64,000 nt of DNA from Bradyrhizobium diversitatis (GCF_016031635.1 NZ_JACEGD010000011.1:124001-188000); one strand, 5' to 3'. Counted from the stretch's first letter, positions 26,123 through 36,091 are shown. Program-made: numbers and translations. Notes: generated from the sequence alone by a model not told the origin.

Positions 26123-27108
26123 CAGGCTGCGTCCCGTGTCGCGGCGCCCGCGACGAGATGACAGGCGACCTGCCTGTTGCCGCCGACGGCCGCGAGTGCC
26201 GGCACCTCGCTCGCACAGCGCGCGATGGCGCGCGGGCAGCGCGGATGAAAGGCGCAGCCGCTCGGCCGTGCCGCCGGGTTCGGCGGATCGCCCGACAGGA
26301 CGATGCGGCCGGCGCTGCGGCGGCCCGGTGCCGGCGATGCGGAGACCAGCGCCTGGGTGTAGGGATGCTCGGGCCGCGCGAACAGGTCGTCGGCGCTGCC
26401 GATCTCGACGATACGGCCGAGATACATCACGGCAACGACATTGCTGATCTGCCTGACGACGCGCAGATCGTGGCTGATGAATAGCAGCGTCAGCCCAAGC
26501 TGCGCCTGGAGACCGGCGAGCAGGTTCACCACCTGCGCCTGGATCGAGACATCGAGCGCGCTGACCGGCTCGTCGCAGACCAGGAAATCAGGCTTGGTGG
26601 CGAGCGCCCGCGCCAGCACGATACGTTGGCGCTGGCCGCCGGACAGTGCGCCCGGATAGCGCGCACCATGCGCCGGCGTCAGCTCGACCGCGCGCAGCAA
26701 CTCGCGGACGCGGTCCTCGCGCTCGGCGGGCGTGCCGAGGCCATGGATGTCCAGCGGCTCGCGGATTTGCGTCGCCACCGGCAGGCGCCGGTCCAGCGCG
26801 CCGAGCGGATCCTGGAAGATCATCTGCATGCGTGCCCGCTGCGCGCGCCAGGCGGCCGTCCCGGCAGCGGCCATCGGCTTGCCCTGGAAACGCACTTCGC
26901 CCTTATCGGGCGGCTCAAGGCCGAGCACGATACGTCCCGTGGTCGATTTGCCCGAGCCGGACTCGCCGACGAGACCCAGCGTTTCGCCCTTGGCGATCGT
27001 GAGCGACACGCCATCGACCGCATGCACGGCCGTGCTGCGGCCGAACATTCCGGAGCGCATGGCATAGCTGCGCGAGATCGCGGACACCTCGACGAGCGGC
27101 GGGCTCAT
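26122..27108 (-). CDS. Peptide-type ABC transporter ATP-binding protein, DppF/OppF-like
   Basis: 328 residues. Walker [10 protein letters not shown] (about 50-58), signature [15 protein letters not shown], Walker B DFLVCDEPVSALDVS, switch His in FISHDLRVVR, and the C-terminal oligopeptide-ABC extension GCAFHPRCPRAIARC whose Cys residues are typical of DppD/F. Overlaps dppD-like by 4 nt and the following permease by 1 nt. Confidence 0.94.
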   Translation of the reverse strand: MSPPLVEVSAISRSYAMRSGMFGRSTAVHAVDGVSLTIAKGETLGLVGESGSGKSTTGRIVLGLEPPDKGEVRFQGKPMAAAGTAAWRAQRARMQMIFQDPLGALDRRLPVATQIREPLDIHGLGTPAEREDRVRELLRAVELTPAHGARYPGALSGGQRQRIVLARALATKPDFLVCDEPVSALDVSIQAQVVNLLAGLQAQLGLTLLFISHDLRVVRQISNVVAVMYLGRIVEIGSADDLFARPEHPYTQALVSASPAPGRRSAGRIVLSGDPPNPAARPSGCAFHPRCPRAIARCASEVPALAAVGGNRQVACHLVAGAATRDAA

Positions 27109-28088
27109 TCAGCCGCAACCCCAAGCAGCGCGCGGCGCGAGGCCTCGGCCCGGATGCAGGCGACGCTGCGGTCAGCCGCGATCGGCGCCAGGCTCGGAGC
27201 GGCAAGGCCGCACGGCTCGGCCGCCAGCGTGCAGCGCGGCGCGAAGGCGCAGCCGCTCGGCATGTGCGCCGGATCAGGCACCGTCCCGGGAATGGCGACG
27301 AGACGCCGGCGTGGTCCATCGAGCGGCGGCAGCGCGCCGATCAGCCCTTGCGCATAGGGATGCACGGGATCGGCGAAGAGCTGGTTGCTGGGCGCCTGCT
27401 CGACGATGCGGCCGGCATACATCACCGCGACACGGTCGCAATTCTCGGCGACGACGCCGAGATCGTGGCTGATGAGCACCATCGCCATGCCGAGCTCGCG
27501 GCGGACCGTGGAGAGCAGCTCCAGGATTTGGGCCTGGATGGTGGCATCAAGCGCCGTGGTCGGCTCGTCCGCGATCAAAAGGTCCGGATTTCCGGCGAGC
27601 GCCATCGCGATCATGATGCGCTGGACCTGGCCGCCGGAGAATTCGTGCGGATAGGCCTCTAACCGCCGCGCCGCATCGGGAATGCCGACGAGATCGAGCA
27701 GCCGGCGCGCTTCCGCCTTCACGGCGTTGCCTTGGAGATCACGATGCAGGGCCAATGCTTCGCAGAGTTGCTTGCGGATGGTCAGCACCGGGTTGAGCGC
27801 GCTCGCCGGATCCTGGAAGATCATGGCAATGCGTCCGCCCCGCACGCGATCGAGCTCGGCGGCCGACGCGCCGAGGATCTCTCGTCCCTCGAGCCGCACC
27901 GAGCCGGAGACCTGCGCATGGCGCGGCAGGAGGCCCAGCGCACCGAGCCATGTGACCGACTTGCCCGACCCGGACTCGCCGACGAGGCCGAGGGCCTCGC
28001 CCTTCTCCAAGGTCAGATCGACGCCGCGCAGGACCGGCACGCCGCTGAAGGCGACGCTCAGGCCTGCAATGCTGACCAGCTGCGGCAC
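27105..28088 (-). CDS. Peptide-type ABC transporter ATP-binding protein, DppD/OppD-like
   Basis: 327 residues, GTG start 1 nt after the binding-protein gene stop. Walker [10 protein letters not shown], signature [15 protein letters not shown], Walker [16 protein letters not shown], and the C-terminal Cys motif [15 protein letters not shown]. Together with the next gene it forms the heterodimeric ATPase of the importer. The order binding protein-D-F-B-C, with ATPases before permeases, differs from canonical dppABCDF. Confidence 0.93.
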   Translation of the reverse strand: MPQLVSIAGLSVAFSGVPVLRGVDLTLEKGEALGLVGESGSGKSVTWLGALGLLPRHAQVSGSVRLEGREILGASAAELDRVRGGRIAMIFQDPASALNPVLTIRKQLCEALALHRDLQGNAVKAEARRLLDLVGIPDAARRLEAYPHEFSGGQVQRIMIAMALAGNPDLLIADEPTTALDATIQAQILELLSTVRRELGMAMVLISHDLGVVAENCDRVAVMYAGRIVEQAPSNQLFADPVHPYAQGLIGALPPLDGPRRRLVAIPGTVPDPAHMPSGCAFAPRCTLAAEPCGLAAPSLAPIAADRSVACIRAEASRRALLGVAAE

Positions 28089-28089
28089 G

Positions 28090-29727
28090 TCAGGCCTCGA
28101 AATTGCCGGCGCGGAAATCCATCGCGAAGGCGGGAGATGCCTTCCACTTGATCGATTTCGGCTTGGCGGTGAAGGTCGCGTTCTGGTGCAGCACCGTGTA
28201 GGCGGGGTCTTCGCGCTCGGCGATCTCCAGCATGCGGCGGAACGCCTTCTTGCGCGCAGGCCGGTCGGTCGAGGTCTCCAGGAACTCCGACAGCTTGTTC
28301 AGCTCGACATTGGTCCATTCGCCGATCTGCTGCTGCTGGCCGTTCGGCCCGTGCTGGGCGACCAGCGAGGACACGGGATCGTTGAACGCGGCCGAGTTCG
28401 ACCAGTCGCGGACGGCGCGCGCGGGTCCACGCTCCATGATCTGCGACCAGTTCTCCTTGGTCTCGATCTGGACGTTGAGGCCGACCGACTTCCACATCTC
28501 GACCAGGATCTGCGCCGTTGCGACCTGGTTGGTGTAGTAGTTGTTGAGCAGGCGATACGGGATCGGATCGCCCTTGTAGTTGGCCTGCTTCAACAGATCC
28601 TGCGCGAGCTTCGGGTCGTAGGCCGGCACGCTCCAGTCGGCATTGAACATGTCGCCGTAGAATTCCCACTGCAGGCCCTTCGGCACGCGGGTGCGGCCAG
28701 CCCACAGGCTGTCGACGATGGCCTGGCGATCGATCGCATGGGTGAACGCGCGCCTCACCAGCGGATTGGCGAGCTGAGCGTGGTTCTTGTCGAATACGGT
28801 CAGGCGGTGATTGAGGATGGTGCCGCCCTGCACTTCGAATGCGGCGTTCTTCTCGATGCCGGCGATCTGGTCCGGCGGGATGTCGCAGGCGAACTGGTAT
28901 TCGCCCGACAACAGGCCATTGATGCGGCTCGCGACTTCAGGCACTTCGAGGAAGCGTATGCGCTTGAGCGGCGGACGGCCACCCCAATATTCGTCGTGGG
29001 CTTCGAGCGTCAGCGAGACGTCGGGCTTGAGCTCGACGACCTTGTAGGGGCCGGTGGTAACAGGCTTGCGCGCCCAGTCGAGATAGCTCGCGGACTCATC
29101 CCAGGCGCGGCGGTTCATGATGTCGGAGCCGTAGCGCGACAGCCGGCCCTCGATGGTGACGTCGGGCGTCGCGTTGTAGAAGCGCACCGTGTACTTGTCG
29201 ACGGCATCGACGCGCACGAGGTCCGGCCAGATGCGGCGGGCGACGGCCGGCACATCCGGCGGCAGCTCCTTGCCCGGCCGCGGCGTCGGGATCTTCTCGA
29301 ACGCCTTGATGGTGGAGCGGTTCTTGGCCTCGGTCTCGCCGAACATGCGTTCGCGGCTGAAGGTGAAGACGATGTCGTCTGCCGTCAGTTCGTCGCCATT
29401 GTGGAACTTGACGCCCTGACGCAGCTTCACCTCGACAGTCTGATCGTCGATGCGGCGCCATTCGGTGGCAAGGCCGGGCACGGCTTCGAGATTGCCGCGC
29501 CAGTTCTTGGAGATCAGGCCCTCCCAGATCGAGGAGAAGAATACACGCTCGCCGACATTGGACTGCTCGCGCAGCACGTCGAGCACGTTCGAGTTGGTGA
29601 CCTTCTGCACGGCGATCGTGACCGACGGACGGTTGTCGCCTTGCGCAATCGCAAAGCGCGGAAGCAGCAGCGTGCTCGCGGCAACGCCACCGGATTTCAG
29701 GATGCTGCGACGGGTGAGCTTGCTCAT
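28090..29727 (-). CDS. ABC transporter substrate-binding protein (family 5, peptide/opine type)
   Basis: 545 residues. N-terminal Tat-type signal (SKLTRRSILKSGG, then a hydrophobic run ending AIAQ), so it is probably folded before export. The mature part has SBP_bac_5 features: KLRQGVKFHNGDELTADDIVFTF, AYDPKLAQDLLKQANYKGD and YRLLNNYYTNQ. Ligand unknown; the family covers peptides, opines, nickel and glycosides. The ATG at 29727 matches the signal; the longer upstream frame is Arg-rich shadow. Follows the TIM-barrel gene by 29 nt. Confidence 0.92.
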   Translation of the reverse strand: MSKLTRRSILKSGGVAASTLLLPRFAIAQGDNRPSVTIAVQKVTNSNVLDVLREQSNVGERVFFSSIWEGLISKNWRGNLEAVPGLATEWRRIDDQTVEVKLRQGVKFHNGDELTADDIVFTFSRERMFGETEAKNRSTIKAFEKIPTPRPGKELPPDVPAVARRIWPDLVRVDAVDKYTVRFYNATPDVTIEGRLSRYGSDIMNRRAWDESASYLDWARKPVTTGPYKVVELKPDVSLTLEAHDEYWGGRPPLKRIRFLEVPEVASRINGLLSGEYQFACDIPPDQIAGIEKNAAFEVQGGTILNHRLTVFDKNHAQLANPLVRRAFTHAIDRQAIVDSLWAGRTRVPKGLQWEFYGDMFNADWSVPAYDPKLAQDLLKQANYKGDPIPYRLLNNYYTNQVATAQILVEMWKSVGLNVQIETKENWSQIMERGPARAVRDWSNSAAFNDPVSSLVAQHGPNGQQQQIGEWTNVELNKLSEFLETSTDRPARKKAFRRMLEIAEREDPAYTVLHQNATFTAKPKSIKWKASPAFAMDFRAGNFEA

Positions 29728-29756
29728 GATGATGACCCTGCCCTTTGTGATGACGG

Positions 29757-30572
29757 TTATTCGGCGAGGCCGAGCGCGGCGAGATGGGCGGCGCCGGCGC
29801 GGACGTCGTCGTGATTGCGGAGCTCGAGGATCAACCGCGGATTTGACGTCAGACGGCCAAGGGCGCGGAACACGGCCACCCACGGGATATTGCCTTCGCC
29901 CGGCGCCCAGTGCCGGTCGGCAAAGCCGTCGGTGTCCTGGAGGTGCACGTGCGTGAGCATGTCGCCGGCGGTCTCGACATAGTAGTCGACCGGCGGCGCT
30001 CCGGTGGAGATGTGCGCGTAGTTGGCGTGCCCGGTGTCGAGCGAGACTCGGACCTTGCTGCTTTCGAGCGCCCTGGCGAGGCGCACGCGGTCGCGCGGAT
30101 CCTTGTCCTCGATGTTCTCGATGACGATCTCGCAGCCGATGGTCTCAGCGCGCGCAATCACCTCGGCGAGCGTCGCCTTGACGCGTTCGACGATGTTGCC
30201 GCGGCTTTCGGGATAGAGATCGAGATTGTTGTGATCCCATGTCGTGAACGGCGAGTGGATCACCATCTGCGTCGCGCCGAGGAACTCGGCGGCATCGAGC
30301 CCCTGAAGCAGGCGCTTGGTCACCGCCTGGCGGATCATCGGATCGTGACTGTCGATCTTGAAACCCCAGAACGGGCCGTGGATGCCGAGCCGGCCGGTAT
30401 GGCCGGAAAGCATCTGCTTGATCTCGCCCGCCGTGCTCCGCCAATCGCTGTCGAGCAGATCGGCGCGGAAAAAATCCTGGATCTCGAGATCGCGCTGCCG
30501 TTCGAGAAGCCAGTCGCGATGCGCGGGGATCGATTTGATGGACAATGCGGCGCCCAGCACCGGCTTCGACAT
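29757..30572 (-). CDS. Xylose isomerase-like TIM barrel protein (sugar phosphate isomerase/epimerase)
   Basis: 271 residues, AP endonuclease-2/xylose isomerase-like fold. Putative metal ligands of the family are visible in order: IHGPFWGF, MVIHSPFTTWDH, IVIENIEDKDP (Glu), SLDTGHANY (Asp/His), THVHLQDTDG and LILELRNHD (Glu). It heads the ABC import operon, which suggests that it epimerises or isomerises the imported compound or its product. Substrate unknown. Confidence 0.88.
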   Translation of the reverse strand: MSKPVLGAALSIKSIPAHRDWLLERQRDLEIQDFFRADLLDSDWRSTAGEIKQMLSGHTGRLGIHGPFWGFKIDSHDPMIRQAVTKRLLQGLDAAEFLGATQMVIHSPFTTWDHNNLDLYPESRGNIVERVKATLAEVIARAETIGCEIVIENIEDKDPRDRVRLARALESSKVRVSLDTGHANYAHISTGAPPVDYYVETAGDMLTHVHLQDTDGFADRHWAPGEGNIPWVAVFRALGRLTSNPRLILELRNHDDVRAGAAHLAALGLAE

Positions 30573-30912
30573 GGCTTGCTCCTTGACCGTCGGCGATGAC
30601 GGGAGCAGCGCTAGACCAGTTCAATGACAGGCCCGTGAATGTGTCTTCGGCGGCGCTGACGAGATGTGGACATCCTGCGCATTGCAAGCAACGATGTTGA
30701 GCAGCGGTGCTGCCGTCAATGCAGGCATCTGCAGATTCCCAAAGCAGCAAGTTCGATCGTGTCCGTAGTGATCCGGATTTGAATCCTATTCAGATCTCGC
30801 GTACATCGCGCGACATCGATCGGCGGCACTTCAAGAGGCATCACCTTCTGATCGCGCACCTCGGGGTTGGGGGACCACATGGGGCGGGGGATCTAAGGCT
30901 GGGGCAAGGTGA

Positions 30913-30945
30913 CGAGGTCCGGACTCCTAGGCACTCCGGACCTCG
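30913..30945. other. Perfect 11-bp inverted repeat
   Basis: CGAGGTCCGGA (30913-30923) and its complement (30935-30945), loop 11 nt containing CCTAGG. Could be an operator or a terminator for the minus-strand DUF1236 transcript; no U-run follows. Confidence 0.45.
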
Positions 30946-30968
30946 AAACTTTCGACATCGAACGCATC

Positions 30969-31000
30969 GCGCCGCCCGGCTGGTTTCTGCCGGGCGGCGC
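30969..31000 (-). terminator. Terminator-like hairpin after DUF1236 gene
   Basis: Perfect 12-bp stem GCGCCGCCCGGC / GCCGGGCGGCGC with an 8-nt loop, 24 nt past the DUF1236 stop. No U-run on the minus strand, so intrinsic termination would be partial. Confidence 0.55.
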
Positions 31001-31024
31001 GTTGTCGTTTCAGCGTCGTCGTAG

Positions 31025-32248
31025 TCAGCGCGTCTGAGGCTCGATCGTCACCGTGCAGTCGCCCTGCCCTTGCGTTGCGACCACGATGTTGCCCGCGGGA
31101 GCGCCGAGCGCGATTGGCGCGGACGAGCCGCCGTCGGGCATCTGGACCGTCACGCTCAAGGAATCGGTGCGCGCAGTCGAGCCAACGGTCGAGGGTTCCG
31201 CTTGGGCGACATTGCCCGAGGCGTCACGCCGCATGATCTGGCAGTTCAAAGGGCTTCCGCCGGCCGCCGCCATGCTCGACGAGGCACTGCCGCCCATTTG
31301 TGCACGCGCCCGCGACGGATCGCGGGGCACCTGGCTGACGATGCGATGCGTCCGGGGCTCGACAATGACCACCTCGTCGTCCGTTGCGAAATATTCGTAG
31401 TCCCGATATTCGGGCTCGATCGAGACGATCTCGGGCGGCAGCCGGTGGAGACGCACGCGCGGCGGAATCGTCTCGCCGATCCGGATCGAGATGTTCAGAT
31501 TGCGCTCCGGTTGCGCGAGTCGTGTCCGGCTCATCGTTTCGGAGATCCGCACCTGCTTCTCGGTCGTCACCTGGGCCTGCTGATTGACCTGCGTGTTGGT
31601 CTGGGTGGTCTGATTGGTCTGCGTGCCCGATGTGCTGGGCGCGGTCTGCGCATTGTTGGCCGGAGCCGTCCGGCTCGTATCCGTCGCGGTTGCCGGCCGG
31701 TTGGTCTGTTGCGCTGGCTGCTGTTGCTCGGCGGCATTGCGCGGCGGCTGAGCCTGGTTGCGCTCGTTCTGCTGAGCAGTTGGGGCGGTCCTGGACTTCT
31801 CGGACTCGGCGGTTGATTTCTGCGGCAAAGACTTGTCCTGCTTCGTTTCCGCGCTGCTCTTGCCGCTATCGCGTCCCGGCTTCGCGCTCTCAGCCTCGCG
31901 GTTGCGATCGCGTGAAGGTTCGCGAGAGTCTCGTGCCTGATCCTTCCCCTTCGGTTGATCGCGCTCGGCAGAAGGGGTCGGCTGGCGCTTGTCGTCGGCC
32001 TCGCGCCTGGCCGCGCCGCCCTTGTCCTCCCGTCCCGCTCCCTGCAGTCTCTCTTGAGCGCCCTGCGCGCGCTCTTGAACGCGCTCATGAGCGCCTTGGG
32101 CGGCGCCACCGCGCTGCGGCGCAGCGCCTTTCGCGGGTTCCTCGGTTCGTTTCGGCTCGTCCCTTCGCTCACCGGGCGCCTGAGCGTAGGCGAATCCGGA
32201 TGCGAGCAGTCCGATGGCTGCAGTCGATAGCATCAAGTGTTTGCGCAT
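31025..32248 (-). CDS. DUF1236 domain-containing exported protein
   Basis: 407 residues: signal peptide (MRKHLMLSTAAIGLLASGFA, cleavage after AYA), then about 200 residues of low-complexity Glu/Arg/Lys/Gln/Thr/Ser-rich sequence, then a folded C-terminus with IRIGETIPPRVRLHRLPPEI and YRDYEYFATDDEVVIVEPRT, the DUF1236 signature. The last 90 residues contain two Cys. GAGGAGAGGG precedes the ATG. An EcfG-type promoter lies 37 nt upstream, so envelope-stress-time expression is inferred. The long charged tract looks like a periplasmic spacer. Confidence 0.87.
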   Translation of the reverse strand: MRKHLMLSTAAIGLLASGFAYAQAPGERRDEPKRTEEPAKGAAPQRGGAAQGAHERVQERAQGAQERLQGAGREDKGGAARREADDKRQPTPSAERDQPKGKDQARDSREPSRDRNREAESAKPGRDSGKSSAETKQDKSLPQKSTAESEKSRTAPTAQQNERNQAQPPRNAAEQQQPAQQTNRPATATDTSRTAPANNAQTAPSTSGTQTNQTTQTNTQVNQQAQVTTEKQVRISETMSRTRLAQPERNLNISIRIGETIPPRVRLHRLPPEIVSIEPEYRDYEYFATDDEVVIVEPRTHRIVSQVPRDPSRARAQMGGSASSSMAAAGGSPLNCQIMRRDASGNVAQAEPSTVGSTARTDSLSVTVQMPDGGSSAPIALGAPAGNIVVATQGQGDCTVTIEPQTR

Positions 32249-32284
32249 GGTCCCTCTCCTCGACAATTCGCAACAACAGACGCG

Positions 32285-32309
32285 AACGTTCTGTCCTTGC
32301 GAAGGTTCC
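32285..32309 (-). promoter_or_regulatory. EcfG-type (general stress sigma) promoter
   Basis: Minus strand GGAAC (32309-32305), 16-nt spacer, CGTT (32288-32285): exact match to GGAAC-N16-CGTT. The -10 element is 37 nt before the DUF1236 ATG, leaving a leader of roughly 30 nt. Confidence 0.75.
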
Positions 32310-32355
32310 TGAGTGGGAACGTAGCGTTTCACCAGCGGGCCGATCAGGCCGCGCC

Positions 32356-32739
32356 TCACATCGCATCCTTGAGTGTCAGTCGCGCCGTGAACGTCACGCT
32401 GGTCTTGCCGACCAGTGCCATGCCTTCGACGTCCGCACCGCCGGGAAAATAGTCGCCGGAAAAGCCGCAGGTGACCTCCCTGCCGCCGAATGCAAGCGTT
32501 CTGCCGACCGCCTCGGCGTGCTGGTTGACGACCAAGTCGCCACGCCACTTGCCGTTCCGGAAAGAGTAGCTGCCGGTGTAGTAGAAGTAGCTGTCGCCGC
32601 CCATGATGCGGCCCTCGCAGAGCACGACCACGCCTCGCGCCCGCCCGCGCTTGCCATCACGCATTTCGATGTCGAAAATGTAGAGGCCGTTGGTGACCTT
32701 GGCCTCTTCGCTCGTTTGCGCCCCATCTCCGGTCGACAT
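32356..32739 (-). CDS. GrlR-like small regulatory protein
   Basis: 127 residues. The beta-rich pattern GLYIFDIEMRDGKRGRARGV, then GRIMGGDSYFYYTGSY and KWRGDLVVNQH, matches the GrlR family named after the EPEC negative regulator of type III secretion. Here there is no secretion locus nearby, so only the fold-family assignment is offered. It lies 107 nt upstream of the DUF1236 gene and 36 nt downstream of nadE on the same strand. Confidence 0.75.
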   Translation of the reverse strand: MSTGDGAQTSEEAKVTNGLYIFDIEMRDGKRGRARGVVVLCEGRIMGGDSYFYYTGSYSFRNGKWRGDLVVNQHAEAVGRTLAFGGREVTCGFSGDYFPGGADVEGMALVGKTSVTFTARLTLKDAM

Positions 32740-32775
32740 CGATCGTCTCCCAACAACGCCGATCGGCCGCGCCGA

Positions 32776-34809
32776 TCAATCCGGCACGTTCCTTTCGAGA
32801 TCCTCGAGCCACGCGGCCGCACTCGAATCCGACGGCGCACGCCAGTCGCCGCGCGGCGACAGCGAGCCGCCGGCCGAGACCTTCGGTCCGTTCGGCATGG
32901 CCGAGCGCTTGAACTGGCTGAACGCGAAGAAGCGGCGCAGGAACACTTCGAGCCAGCGGCGGATCTCCGCCAGATCATAGGCCTTGCGCCGATCATTCGG
33001 GAATGCTGGCGGCCACTCGCCCTTGGCGACGTCCTTCCATGCCTGAAGCGCCATGAAGGCGATCTTGGACGGCCGCATGCCGAAGCGCAGCGTGTAGAAC
33101 AGGTTGAAGTCCTGCAGCTCGTAAGGTCCGACGGACGCTTCCGTGCTCTGCGGCTTCTCGCCGGCCTCGACCGGCACGAGTTCCGGCGAGATCTCGGCCA
33201 CAAGGATCGAGCCAAGCGTCCGATTGACGTCGTCGCTGAACTGTTTGGAGGAGATCACCCAGCGGATCAGATGCTGGATCAGCGTCTTCGGCACGCCCGC
33301 ATTGACGTTGTAATGCGCCATCTGGTCGCCGACACCATAGGTGCACCAGCCCAGCGCGAGTTCGGAGAGATCGCCGGTGCCGATGACGATGCCGCCGTGA
33401 TGGTTGGCGAGCCGGAACAAGTAATCCGTCCGAAGGCCCGCCTGCACGTTCTCGAAGGTGACGTCGTAAACCTTCTCGCCCTTGCCGAAGGGATGACCGA
33501 TGTCCTTCAGCATCTGGGTTGCGGTGGTGCGGATGTCGAGCTCCTGCCAGCTTGTCCGCAACGCCTGCATCAGTGCCAGCGCATGGGTCTTGCTCTCGCT
33601 GCCGGTGGCAAAGCCCGGCATGGTGTAGGCCAGGATGTTCTCGCGCGGCAGGCCGAGCAGATCGATCGCCTTGGCGGCCACGATCAGTGCATGGGTGGAA
33701 TCGAGCCCGCCGGATACGCCGATCACGACGCGCTTGGTGCCAGTCGCGCGCATGCGCTGCACCAGCCCGGCGACCTGGATGTTGTAGGCCTCGTAGCAGT
33801 CCTGCTCGAGCAGGCTCTCGTCGCTCGGCACGAACGGAAAGCGCTCGACCTTGCGCAGGAAGCCGATGTCAGCGGCCGGCGGCTTCAGCGCGAATGTCAC
33901 CTTGCGGTAAAAGGCCTCGCGCTGCCGGCGGTTGTCGTCGAACGTTCCCATCAACGCGCGTTCCTGCCTGAGCAGGTCAAGATCGACGTCGGCCAGCGTG
34001 ATCTGGCCGCCCTGGCGGAATCGCTCGCCCTCGGCCAGCAGCACGCCGTTCTCGAAGATCGAGGTCTGGCCGTCCCAGGCGAGATCCGTGGTCGATTCCC
34101 CTGCCCCGGCGGCCGCATAGACGTAGGCCGCGAGGCAGCGCGCTGACGTCGATTGGCACAGCAGTGCGCGCGAGCGCGCACGGCCGATCGTGATCGGGCT
34201 CCCGGAAAGATTGATCAGAACACTCGCACCCGCGAGCGCGAGCTCCGAAGCCGGCGTCACCGGGATCCACATGTCCTCGCAGATCTCGACGCCGATGGTG
34301 AGGCCCGGGACGTCCTCGGCGGCGAACAGGAGATCCACGCCGAACGGGGCGTGCAGGCCGCCGAAGGCGATCGTCTCGCCGGCGATGCCGGCGCCGGAGG
34401 CGAAATGCCGTCCCTCATAGAACTCGCGGTAGGTCGGCAGGTAAGATTTCGGCACCACGCCGAGAACGTTGCCGCGATGGATGACGACAGCGCAGTTGTA
34501 GATGCGATGACCAAAGCGCAGCGGCGCCCCGACGATCAGGACCGTCATCAGCCCCGCGGAAGCTTCAACGATCGCGGCGAGCCCGCGCTCGACGGCATCG
34601 AGCAGCGGATCCTGCTTGACCAGGTCCTCGATCGCATAACCGGACAGGCACAGCTCGGGGAAAACCGCGACCGCCGCCGACTGCTCGTGGCAGGCATCGG
34701 CCGCTGCCAGGACAGCCCTGGCGTTGGCCGTGGGATCGGCGACATGGGACGTGGTGACACAGGCCGCCACGCGCGCAAATCCGTGAGCGTAGATCGAGTG
34801 GAAAGTCAT
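32776..34809 (-). CDS. nadE: Glutamine-dependent NAD(+) synthetase
   Basis: 677 residues, two domains. N-terminal nitrilase-like glutaminase: catalytic Glu in [14 protein letters not shown] (about 48-61), Lys in [17 protein letters not shown], Cys in [11 protein letters not shown]-terminal ATP-pyrophosphatase synthetase: [18 protein letters not shown] (about 365-382) and [16 protein letters not shown]. Makes NAD from deamido-NAD using Gln-derived ammonia. The nicotinamidase gene 1.3 kb upstream feeds nicotinate into the same salvage route. Confidence 0.97.
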   Translation of the reverse strand: MTFHSIYAHGFARVAACVTTSHVADPTANARAVLAAADACHEQSAAVAVFPELCLSGYAIEDLVKQDPLLDAVERGLAAIVEASAGLMTVLIVGAPLRFGHRIYNCAVVIHRGNVLGVVPKSYLPTYREFYEGRHFASGAGIAGETIAFGGLHAPFGVDLLFAAEDVPGLTIGVEICEDMWIPVTPASELALAGASVLINLSGSPITIGRARSRALLCQSTSARCLAAYVYAAAGAGESTTDLAWDGQTSIFENGVLLAEGERFRQGGQITLADVDLDLLRQERALMGTFDDNRRQREAFYRKVTFALKPPAADIGFLRKVERFPFVPSDESLLEQDCYEAYNIQVAGLVQRMRATGTKRVVIGVSGGLDSTHALIVAAKAIDLLGLPRENILAYTMPGFATGSESKTHALALMQALRTSWQELDIRTTATQMLKDIGHPFGKGEKVYDVTFENVQAGLRTDYLFRLANHHGGIVIGTGDLSELALGWCTYGVGDQMAHYNVNAGVPKTLIQHLIRWVISSKQFSDDVNRTLGSILVAEISPELVPVEAGEKPQSTEASVGPYELQDFNLFYTLRFGMRPSKIAFMALQAWKDVAKGEWPPAFPNDRRKAYDLAEIRRWLEVFLRRFFAFSQFKRSAMPNGPKVSAGGSLSPRGDWRAPSDSSAAAWLEDLERNVPD

Positions 34810-34959
34810 CGAGCGCCGTACCCTTAAATCTCTTCAATCTCTTCGCTGGCGAAGCCGTTCAGCCCCGGATCCTATGTAGCCCATCGACCGGGTCCCGTGC
34901 GAGCCATCCGCCGGCATGCATAACGGACTTGCAGCGCGGCCCGCCCGGCGCCGGCGAGC

Positions 34960-36075
34960 TCAGGCGCTGCGGGCCAGCACGCCGGGCAGATCGTCGCGCA
35001 GCCACCCGGCGATCCGGCGCCAGGCATGCGCGTGGGTGCGCGCGCCTATGAACAGTCCAAGATGATTGCTCGGCTCGGAGGCCGCCGCAATGAAGGCTGG
35101 CGGTGTGCCGACGAGCCCGGCGGTGGCGAGCGCTTGCGCCGCCGGCACCACATCGTCGTCGAGCCCGGCCAGTAGGAAGATTGGCGTCTTGACGTCCTTC
35201 AGATGAACCGGGCGGCCGAGCGCGACGAAACTGCCCCCGGCAATCCGGTTCTCCCGGAAAATTCCGTTGACGATCTGGAGATAGTAAGTGCCCGGCAGAT
35301 TGAGCGTCTCGGCGTTCCAGCGGTCGAAGCGCGCGAGCAGCGCGGTGCCCTGCTCGTCCGAGAGATCCCGCTGCAATGCCGCTGCGATATCGTCGCTATC
35401 AGGCGCCTTGGACCAGAAGTGCAACATCTCCTCGCCGCTGACATTGCCGCCGCCGCGCGAGACGAGCTGGTCGTAGACCAGCTCGGGCGCGTTGCGGGCG
35501 AGGCGCGAAAGCGAGGAATCGATCGACAAGTCCACGGGAGCACCGACCAGGACCAGCCGCCGCACCTTGGCTGGAAAGCGCGCCGCGTAGAGCAGCGACA
35601 GCCATCCGCCCTGGCAAAGGCCGACGAGATCGACCGGCGCACCGATCTCGTCGATGGCGACGTTGAGGTCGGCGAGATAGCTGTCGATCGAGAGATAGCG
35701 CATGCTGGGGGTGGCCGACCGCCAGTCGGTGACATAGATCCTCTCGACACCGCCTTCTTGCAGCGACTGCACCACGCTATGGCCTGGCGCGAAATCGGCG
35801 ATCAGGGCCCGATGCAGCGCATAGGGGGCGCAGACCAGCGCCGGCTGGCCGGACCGGGTCCGCGAGCAATCGCGCAGTTGCATCGTTGCGAGCTCCAGGG
35901 CAACGCTGTTGGGCGTCGTCCATGGCAGCCTGCTCTCACCCTGCTTCGCGGGTCCGCGCTCCAGCCACCAGAAACAGGCATCCATGGCGAGCTGCGCCGC
36001 CGCAAACGGCCACATCCGTGGATCGTCAGGGGCATGCCCTGGTCTACGTGGCTGTCTGGCGGTCCTCTCCACCAT
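34960..36075 (-). CDS. Alpha/beta hydrolase related to PHA synthase/depolymerase
   Basis: 371 residues. The nucleophile elbow is GLCQGGW (about residue 165), the Cys-containing lipase-like box typical of PhaC polyhydroxyalkanoate synthases rather than the Ser box of ordinary hydrolases. Likely acid and base: AGLDDDVVP (Asp) and SNHLGLFIGA (His). Length is closer to class III PhaC than to class I (about 600), and the N-terminal half lacks the usual PhaC domain. Could make or modify a short hydroxyalkanoate, or be a noncanonical thioesterase. AGAGGT lies just before the ATG; it starts 16 nt after the pncA stop. Confidence 0.75.
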   Translation of the reverse strand: MVERTARQPRRPGHAPDDPRMWPFAAAQLAMDACFWWLERGPAKQGESRLPWTTPNSVALELATMQLRDCSRTRSGQPALVCAPYALHRALIADFAPGHSVVQSLQEGGVERIYVTDWRSATPSMRYLSIDSYLADLNVAIDEIGAPVDLVGLCQGGWLSLLYAARFPAKVRRLVLVGAPVDLSIDSSLSRLARNAPELVYDQLVSRGGGNVSGEEMLHFWSKAPDSDDIAAALQRDLSDEQGTALLARFDRWNAETLNLPGTYYLQIVNGIFRENRIAGGSFVALGRPVHLKDVKTPIFLLAGLDDDVVPAAQALATAGLVGTPPAFIAAASEPSNHLGLFIGARTHAHAWRRIAGWLRDDLPGVLARSA

Positions 36076-36091
36076 GGCTACCTCTATATCC

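Larger units (their letters stand above)
30573..31024. other. Spacer with two perfect hairpins
   Basis: 452 nt between the TIM-barrel gene start and the DUF1236 stop. No protein gene recognised. It must hold the promoter of the ABC operon; two strong inverted repeats lie nearer the DUF1236 end. Confidence 0.5.

Noticed and set aside
31630..34146. 838-codon plus-strand frame opposite nadE and DUF1236
   Set aside because: Spans the antisense of three real genes and the spacers between them; composition is typical of shadow frames.
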